Source of the DNA: Clostridia bacterium
GTDB lineage: Bacteria > Bacillota > Clostridia > Oscillospirales > Acutalibacteraceae
Direction: 5' to 3'
Length of the DNA stretch: 6,485 nucleotides
NCBI GenBank assembly: GCA_900754145.1
Contig: CAAEBW010000034.1
Span: forward strand, 1 to 6,485
A program made the position numbers and the translations under genes. Shown in pieces: positions 1 to 3,796 of this stretch; position 1 is the first letter of the stretch; the number at the start of each line of letters is the position of its first letter. Under the pieces are notes generated by a model. That model was given only the letters and a program-made list of their open reading frames with translations. It was not told the DNA's origin and did no database searches.

Positions 1-216
1 ATTGTGAGGGAGTGTTCTTATGACAGAGAAACCCACACAAGGACGATAACTAAAATAAAAAAGCTATATGATGTTTCGGCGGTGGACTTTGCCGCATACA
101 GCGAAACAAGCATTACAACGGCAAGGGGCTTTTTCTCGGAGGAGCACGAGAAAGAGTTTAAGGCGTTGGAGGAACGCGCACGCCGCCAAAGGCTAATAGC
201 TTTAACTTATTGCTAA
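1..216 (+). CDS. HK97-family prohead protease, C-terminal fragment (5' end outside window)
   Basis: The reading frame is open from base 1 to a TAA at 214-216, giving the last 71 residues of a larger protein. The GTG at 4 is internal, not a start. The segment RTITKIKKLYDVSAVDFAAY followed by SETSI matches the conserved C-terminal block of HK97-type prohead (capsid maturation) proteases, where an R-x-I-x-x-I/L-x-x-L-x-E/D-V-S-x-V-x-F-P-A-Y consensus is usual. The usual Pro is Ala here (FAAY). The end of the protein is charged and helical (EEHEKEFKALEERARRQR). The family are serine proteases that cut the scaffolding arm off the major capsid protein inside the procapsid. The catalytic His/Ser region lies upstream and cannot be checked. 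The position directly before the capsid gene is where this protease is normally encoded, which supports the call. Confidence 0.85.
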   Translation: MVRECSYDRETHTRTITKIKKLYDVSAVDFAAYSETSITTARGFFSEEHEKEFKALEERARRQRLIALTYC

Positions 217-244
217 TTTTTTATTATGAAAGGAAAAAAACGAA

Positions 245-1387
245 ATGAACGAAATTATTAAGCGTATGACCGAAATTAACGCTCGTAAAGCAGAGCTCCG
301 CGCTATGCTTGAGGGCAACACCGAGGTAAACCTCGACGAAATCGAAACCGAACTCCGCAACCTTGACACCGAGTTTAAAGAACTCGAAAAGAGAAAGGCT
401 ACTATTGACGGTATCAATATGGGAACTATCCCCGCTAACGAAATTCCCAACCCCGTAGCCTCTCGCTCCGACGCCGCAGCCGATAGCGAAAAGGAGTACC
501 GTTCGGCTTGGCTCCGCAACATTAGAGGACTTGAACTTACCGACGCGGAAACAAGAGCTCTTACTACTGCTACAAATTCCGCAGGTGCTGCTGTACCTAC
601 TATCACTCGAAATAAGATTATTGAGAAAGTTAAGCAGTATTGCCCCTTGCTCGATAAAATCGACTTGTTAGAGGTGCCAGGCGGCGTAAAAGTACCCGCA
701 GAGGGAACTACTACCGACGCACAGACTCACAAAGAGGGTGCGACTATTACCGCCGACGCAGACACCCTCATAGAGGTTACATTAGCGGGCTACGAGGTAA
801 CAAAGCTCGTAACTATTTCAAAGTCTGTTGAGAGAATGTCGGTTGACGCTTTCGAGAATTGGCTTACAAATAAGATTGCTCGTAAGGTTGCCGAGAAAAT
901 CAGCAAGTTAATTATTTTCGGCTCGGGTAGCGGCGAGGCACAAGGCTTTGACAAGATTACTTGGAATGCAAGCAACTCCGTAACCATTGCAAAGGCGAGC
1001 TCTATCGCTGCCGCAGATGTTAAAACACTTGTTGGCTTGCTTAACGGCGGCTACGACAACGGCGCCGAATGGCTTATGAGCAAAACTACTTTCTTTGCTG
1101 ATTTCCACCCGCTTATGAACAACAGTAAGGACAATATTGTTACCTATGACAACGGTACATATCGCATAATGGGCTACCCCGTTAGTTTTGACGATAGAGT
1201 TACCCTCCACGAGGGCTACCTCGCAAATATCTATCTTGGCTATGTCGGTAATATGCCCGAGGATATTACGGTTACATCACAGTTTGTAACCCGTGAAAAC
1301 GCCTACGATTTCCTCGGCTGCGCTATGTTCGACGGCAAGGTACAAGCCGTAGAGGCTTTCGTTAAATTCATTAAGGCTACCGCCTAA
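245..1387 (+). CDS. HK97-fold major capsid protein with N-terminal delta (scaffolding) domain
   Basis: At 380 residues it is close to HK97 gp5 (385). Residues 1-55 are a charged, heptad-like helix (for example LDEIETELRNLDTEFKELEK), typical of the delta domain that acts as a built-in scaffold. Residues 56-104 form a linker. The segment ETRALTTATNSAGAAVP (102-118) is the usual junction where the protease trims the arm and the mature N-arm begins, so cleavage near residue 104 is inferred; the mature protein would be about 275 residues. The rest fits the family: the K-x-T-x-S/K strand block (KLVTISKSVERMS, 187-199), then a spine-helix-like segment (NWLTNKIARKVAEKI, 205-219), then GSGSGEAQGF (226-235), and the C-terminal GYPVSFDDRV (310-319). 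The ATG at 245 is preceded by AGGA (231-234), 10 nt away. It builds the icosahedral shell. Only the exact cleavage point is uncertain. Confidence 0.93.
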   Translation: MNEIIKRMTEINARKAELRAMLEGNTEVNLDEIETELRNLDTEFKELEKRKATIDGINMGTIPANEIPNPVASRSDAAADSEKEYRSAWLRNIRGLELTDAETRALTTATNSAGAAVPTITRNKIIEKVKQYCPLLDKIDLLEVPGGVKVPAEGTTTDAQTHKEGATITADADTLIEVTLAGYEVTKLVTISKSVERMSVDAFENWLTNKIARKVAEKISKLIIFGSGSGEAQGFDKITWNASNSVTIAKASSIAAADVKTLVGLLNGGYDNGAEWLMSKTTFFADFHPLMNNSKDNIVTYDNGTYRIMGYPVSFDDRVTLHEGYLANIYLGYVGNMPEDITVTSQFVTRENAYDFLGCAMFDGKVQAVEAFVKFIKATA

Positions 1388-1404
1388 TTAGGAGGAGCTG
1401 AACT

Positions 1405-1704
1405 ATGGCGAGTGTATCACAACAGTTATTGTATGACGCCCGCCGATATGTACGCACAAACCACACCCACCACGACGGAGAAATACTCGACCTAATAGAG
1501 GCGGCACGAGCCGACCTCTTATTAGGCGGTATTTCAGCCTCAAAGGTTGAGAGTGAAAACGACGCCCTTATAAAGCGTGCTATCCTACTTTATGTTAAAG
1601 CAAACTTTGGGCTCGACAACCCCGACTCCGAAAAGTACGCAAATAGCTACGAAACGCTTAAAAAGCACTTGCAGCTATCGGACGAGTACACAAAGGAGGC
1701 GTAG
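1405..1704 (+). CDS. Head-tail connector protein (gp6-like)
   Basis: A 99-residue, mostly helical protein directly after the capsid gene, where phages of this type encode the first neck ring (HK97 gp6 / SPP1 gp15 class) that sits under the portal. Supporting pattern: an N-terminal helix (LLYDARRYVR), an acidic turn then an amphipathic helix (DGEILDLIEAARADLLLGG, 24-42), then a central helix with the A-I-x-x-Y-V-K-A-N-F-G motif (59-69) and a C-terminal helix with SYETLKKHL (81-89). This helix arrangement is characteristic of the gp6-like family. Start: AGGAGG at 1390-1395 is 9 nt before the ATG. The gene follows the capsid stop by 17 nt and ends only 2 nt before the next start, so the two small neck genes are probably translated as a unit. 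The DNA also carries a long hairpin (1491-1526). Confidence 0.82.
   Translation: MASVSQQLLYDARRYVRTNHTHHDGEILDLIEAARADLLLGGISASKVESENDALIKRAILLYVKANFGLDNPDSEKYANSYETLKKHLQLSDEYTKEA
1491..1526 (+). other. Long imperfect hairpin inside the connector gene
   Basis: CCTAATAGAGGCGGC (1491-1505) pairs with GCCG (1510-1513), CCTCT (1515-1519) and ATTAGG (1521-1526) around an ACGA loop. That makes 15 base pairs with only two single-base bulges (A1514 and T1520). It lies about 100 nt downstream of the capsid stop codon. There is no U-tract after it, so it is not a standard terminator. A role in mRNA stability or translation is only a guess. Confidence 0.6.
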
Positions 1705-1706
1705 CT

Positions 1707-2015
1707 ATGTATTGGCGAGATATTGGCTTTTTGTGCGTGGAAAAAGAAAAGCTCGACAAATTCCGTAAGCCTTATAAAGACTACGAAAAGCGCGAGGTTT
1801 TCTGCAACTCCAAAGGCGTTAAGCGTAACGAGTTTTACCAGGCACAAGCCCAGGGCTACCGCCCCGAGCTTTGCGTAGAGATAAAAGAGCTTGACTACAA
1901 CGGAGAGGGACACTTTGAGTATAACGGCAAAATGTATCGTATTATCCGTACATATCCCGTTAAAAACGAGTGCCTCGAGGTTATATGCCAGGCTTTAGTA
2001 GTCGAGAGCAAGTAA
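1707..2015 (+). CDS. Head closure / head-tail adaptor protein (SPP1 gp16-like)
   Basis: A 102-residue, mainly beta-type protein in the slot of the head-closure protein, the second neck ring, which plugs the DNA channel and docks the tail. Supporting pattern: REVFCNSKGVKRNEFYQA (29-46), then YRPELCVEI (51-59), an acidic D-Y-N-G-E turn (63-67), and strands GKMYRIIRTYPVKNECLEVI (74-93). A V-x-x-x-x-K-S-V-x-x-x-E-F-x-x-A ... G-x-x-P-E-x-x-x-x-v ... Y-x-I-x-R-T-Y ... E-L/V-x-C pattern is typical of short head-tail adaptors in Clostridia phages. Start: AAAGGAGG (1692-1699) sits inside the end of the connector gene, 7 nt from the ATG, and the connector stop is only 2 nt upstream, indicating coupling. 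The family assignment rests on pattern and position; an alternative is another small neck protein. Confidence 0.72.
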   Translation: MYWRDIGFLCVEKEKLDKFRKPYKDYEKREVFCNSKGVKRNEFYQAQAQGYRPELCVEIKELDYNGEGHFEYNGKMYRIIRTYPVKNECLEVICQALVVESK

Positions 2016-2037
2016 AGCAAGAGGAGGTTTACGCCCT

Positions 2038-2418
2038 ATGAAATCAAATACAGAGGCATTTATAAAAGTTCTTACGGCAAAGGTTAATACCATACTCCCC
2101 TCGTACTACGAGGAGGCACCTACAAAAGATGTTGTTTTCCCGTATGATGTAATCAGCGGAATAAACATTATTGACCTTGAGAGCGGCGACCTCGTATCGT
2201 TCTATATTGATGTTTGGGCGGACGAAAAGAAACCCGAGGCAACAGAGGAACTCGAGCGGGCGTGCGACAGCCTCCGAAACGGGCTTACAAATGCAATTAT
2301 AGCCGCGCCTGGCGTGTACGGGCATATCGGCTTTGATAATCAAAACAGCGTAGCCGACAGCGAATACGACATAGCGCACCGTCGCTTGTCAATGTCGGCA
2401 AGAATCTTTTACTATTAG
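2038..2418 (+). CDS. Probable tail terminator / tail completion protein
   Basis: A 126-residue protein lying between head closure and the tube protein, the normal place for the tail terminator (lambda gpU / SPP1 gp17 role), which caps the finished tube and joins it to the head. Its plan fits: an N-terminal helix (TEAFIKVLTAKVNTIL, 5-20), FPYDVISG (34-41) as the first strand, a strand with a Trp (VSFYIDVWAD, 53-62), a long charged helix (EATEELERACDSLRNGL, 67-83), and a closing strand RRLSMSARIFYY (115-126). The F-x-I-D-V-W-A-D then helix then R-R-L-x-M-S-A-R-I-x-Y order is common in terminator/completion proteins. A strong GAGGAGGT (2021-2028) precedes the ATG by 9 nt. Sequence conservation in this family is low, so the role rests largely on position. 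It could instead be an HK97 gp10-like neck protein, but that family is usually more basic and differently patterned. Confidence 0.62.
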   Translation: MKSNTEAFIKVLTAKVNTILPSYYEEAPTKDVVFPYDVISGINIIDLESGDLVSFYIDVWADEKKPEATEELERACDSLRNGLTNAIIAAPGVYGHIGFDNQNSVADSEYDIAHRRLSMSARIFYY

Positions 2419-2429
2419 GAGGTAATGAA

Positions 2430-3077
2430 ATGGTTACCAATTTAACTCAACAGCAAATTGAGAGTATACAAATTGACGAGTCGCTAATTTTCCTTGACTA
2501 CGGCGAGCCTACGGAGCGCTTTTTAGCTCCTACTCGTGGAGGCGGAGAATTTGGCGCAACCGTTACCGTGCGCGATATAGAGTTTGACGGTAAGCACGGA
2601 AAAACAGCGGGTACCCAGGTTATAGAGGAGCAAGGAGCCCATATCAAGGTTACTACTCTTTGTATGAGCCAGGAAAACCTCGCTCGCACAATTCCTAACT
2701 GTACCATTGAGGACAAGGACGGAAAGGTACTCAAAAACCCAAAGACGGGCGTAATTCCGTTAAGTGCATATCTTAAAAATATCACTATGTTTGCAAAGCT
2801 CATAGGCGGTAAATTTAAGAAAATTACTATTTATAACCCTATGCACGAAACGGGCTTTAATACAAAAGCGGTGCAAAAAGCAGAGGGCGAGCTCGCCTTT
2901 GAATTTTTAGCACACTTCCCCCACAGCGACCTCGACGGCGACTTGTGGGAGGTTGCAGAAATTGACGAGCCGCCCACAATACCCAAAGACGACGCCGCAG
3001 CCGCAAGTGTAGCGGCTAACGAAACACCCGCAGAGGACGAAAACGGCGCAGACGGCGAAAAAACCACAGAGGAATAA
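2430..3077 (+). CDS. Major tail (tube) protein with acidic C-terminal extension
   Basis: A 215-residue protein that should polymerise into hexameric rings forming the tail tube. The block LAPTRGGGEFGATVTVRDIE (32-51) followed by FDGKHGKTAGTQVIEE (52-67) is characteristic of major tail proteins from Firmicutes siphophages (a Gly-rich turn, then R-x-I-x-F-D-G-x-x-G). KITIYNPMHETGFN (131-144) and GELAFEFLAHFP (153-164) supply later strands of the tube fold. After about residue 176 the sequence becomes low-complexity, Ala-rich and acidic (11 Asp/Glu among residues 180-215), probably a flexible surface tail. AGGAGGT (2417-2423) overlaps the previous stop codon and lies 6 nt before the ATG at 2430; an out-of-frame ATG at 2425 is rejected. 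The gene ends with tandem in-frame stops, TAA TAG (3075-3080). It is followed by the tail chaperone genes, as expected. Confidence 0.85.
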   Translation: MVTNLTQQQIESIQIDESLIFLDYGEPTERFLAPTRGGGEFGATVTVRDIEFDGKHGKTAGTQVIEEQGAHIKVTTLCMSQENLARTIPNCTIEDKDGKVLKNPKTGVIPLSAYLKNITMFAKLIGGKFKKITIYNPMHETGFNTKAVQKAEGELAFEFLAHFPHSDLDGDLWEVAEIDEPPTIPKDDAAAASVAANETPAEDENGADGEKTTEE

Positions 3078-3101
3078 TAGCAGAATTTAAGGAGGAGCCA
3101 A

Positions 3102-3467
3102 ATGCTTACTATAGGAACTATGCCTATATTACTTAAAATCGTAGGCAAACTTGATATAAAACCCATAGTCCCCACGCTTAAAAATCTCGATATTTTCGAG
3201 GAGCCAAAGGACAAAAAAGACGCAATGAAACAGTTATCACGCGAAAAGGTAGGCGTACTCGCTTGCGAAATTTTCGCGGAACTAACCCCACAGCTCGGCA
3301 AAATTGCCGACGACCTACCGCCCCTCGTAGCCTCTTACTACGATATTACCGTCGAGGAGGCAATGAAACGCGACGCGGCAGAGGTAATTAACGATATTAT
3401 CAACGACAAGGGTATTGTTGATTTTTTCAAGCGTGCTCTACTAAAGAAAGTAGAGCAAGGAGCTTAA
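3102..3467 (+). CDS. Tail assembly chaperone, short (G-like) form
   Basis: A 121-residue protein between the tube and tape measure genes, where siphophages encode the G/GT tail assembly chaperones. These bind the tape measure protein in the cytoplasm and recruit tube subunits; they are not in the finished virion. The protein is helical and charged: KNLDIFEEPKDKKDAMKQLS (27-46), then EKVGVLACEIFAELTPQLGK (48-67), and EVINDIINDKGIVDFF (94-109). The last 12 residues after the slip site (KRALLKKVEQGA) are specific to the unshifted form. Start: AAGGAGG (3089-3095) lies 6 nt before ATG 3102, better placed than for the later in-frame ATG at 3120. Recognition rests on position, size and the frameshift into the next frame rather than on a strong sequence signature. 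Confidence 0.82.
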   Translation: MLTIGTMPILLKIVGKLDIKPIVPTLKNLDIFEEPKDKKDAMKQLSREKVGVLACEIFAELTPQLGKIADDLPPLVASYYDITVEEAMKRDAAEVINDIINDKGIVDFFKRALLKKVEQGA

Positions 3468-3793
3468 CGCTACTGCATAAATATTACGATTGGCAGCTTA
3501 TTGAGAGCCTACCTTTAACGGCTCTCGGTGAGCTGCTTCCTTTCGCCTACAAAGAGGAGGAACGCATACAAAAAGCAGACCTCGAAAAAAGACTCTTTCC
3601 GCTATGGCTCGTTAATTATGCAGTATCAAAAATTAAACCAGGGCTCGAGGTTATGGACTACGGACAGTTTTTAGCTACCGTTTTTTCCGAGCAGCAGACA
3701 CCCGAGCCAACACAAAGTAAGAAAAGAACAGCCGAGGACATTATGGCGGAGCTTATGCCATTTGTTGAGGCTGATAAAAAGAAAGGAGGCTAA
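3102..3793 (+). CDS. Tail assembly chaperone, long (GT-like) form made by programmed -1 frameshift
   Basis: Joined as 3102-3428 plus 3428-3793: 109 residues of the short form, then 121 residues in the -1 frame, 230 in total, ending in TAA 3791-3793. The -1 frame is open from just after a TGA at 3419-3421, has no ATG, GTG or TTG until the ATG at 3652, and spans the whole gap to the tape measure gene. The T-like part contains LLHKYYDWQLIESLPLTALG, then a block with RLFPLWLVNYAVSKIKPG and a Lys/Glu-rich end (SKKRTAEDIMAELMPFVEAD). L-F-P-x-W/Y-L followed by a helix and an R-x-A-E-D-I-M-like end is a pattern I associate with T extensions in these phages. The long form should bridge the tape measure and tube proteins. 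The alternative, a separately initiated T protein, is weaker because no standard start exists. Confidence 0.85.
3422..3457 (+). promoter_or_regulatory. Programmed -1 ribosomal frameshift signal (slippery heptamer plus hairpin)
   Basis: T TTT TTC at 3422-3428 is a canonical X XXY YYZ slippery heptamer in the correct phase of the short chaperone frame (codons GAT TTT TTC). After a 5-nt spacer (AAGCG, 3429-3433) there is a perfect 9-bp stem, TGCTCTACT (3434-3442) with AGTAGAGCA (3449-3457), and a 6-nt loop AAAGAA. The TGA that closes the -1 frame upstream ends at 3421, immediately before the heptamer. Spacer length, stem and phase all match known bacterial and phage -1 signals. Frameshifting here makes the GT-like chaperone. 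Efficiency cannot be judged from the sequence. Confidence 0.9.
3457..3475 (+). promoter_or_regulatory. Weak candidate internal start in the T frame (AAGGAG plus CTG)
   Basis: AAGGAG (3457-3462), at the end of the short chaperone gene, is followed 10 nt later by CTG (3473-3475) in the T frame. It could allow rare independent initiation of a free T-like product. A CTG start is uncommon, and the frameshift signal explains T expression better, so this is recorded only as a competing possibility. Confidence 0.2.
3503..3526 (+). other. Second hairpin in the T-like part of the chaperone gene
   Basis: GAGAGCC (3503-3509) and GGCTCTC (3520-3526) form a perfect 7-bp inverted repeat with a 10-nt loop. 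It begins 74 nt after the slippery heptamer, too far to be the primary stimulator. It lies beyond the short-form stop codon, so only frameshifted ribosomes translate through it. Confidence 0.45.
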
Positions 3794-3796
3794 CCT

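Noticed and set aside
202..606. 134-codon minus-strand open frame opposite the capsid gene start
   Set aside because: It lies opposite the well-recognised capsid gene, has low-complexity Ser/Ala-rich content and no ribosome site; a frame shadow.
1383..1392. 10-bp palindrome CCTAATTAGG at the capsid stop codon
   Set aside because: It is explained by the stop codon and the AGGAGG ribosome site; too short and without a loop to act as a hairpin or clear operator.
1577..1768. 63-codon plus-strand frame overlapping connector and closure genes
   Set aside because: It overlaps two well-supported genes in another frame, has a basic low-complexity translation and no good ribosome site.
3434..3457. 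Hairpin considered as a Rho-independent terminator
   Set aside because: No T-run follows the stem, it lies within overlapping reading frames, and its 5-nt distance from a slippery heptamer fits frameshifting instead.
3652..3793. Small independent gene from the internal ATG at 3652
   Set aside because: This ATG lies mid-frame in the T-like extension with no good ribosome site; the frameshift product covers it.
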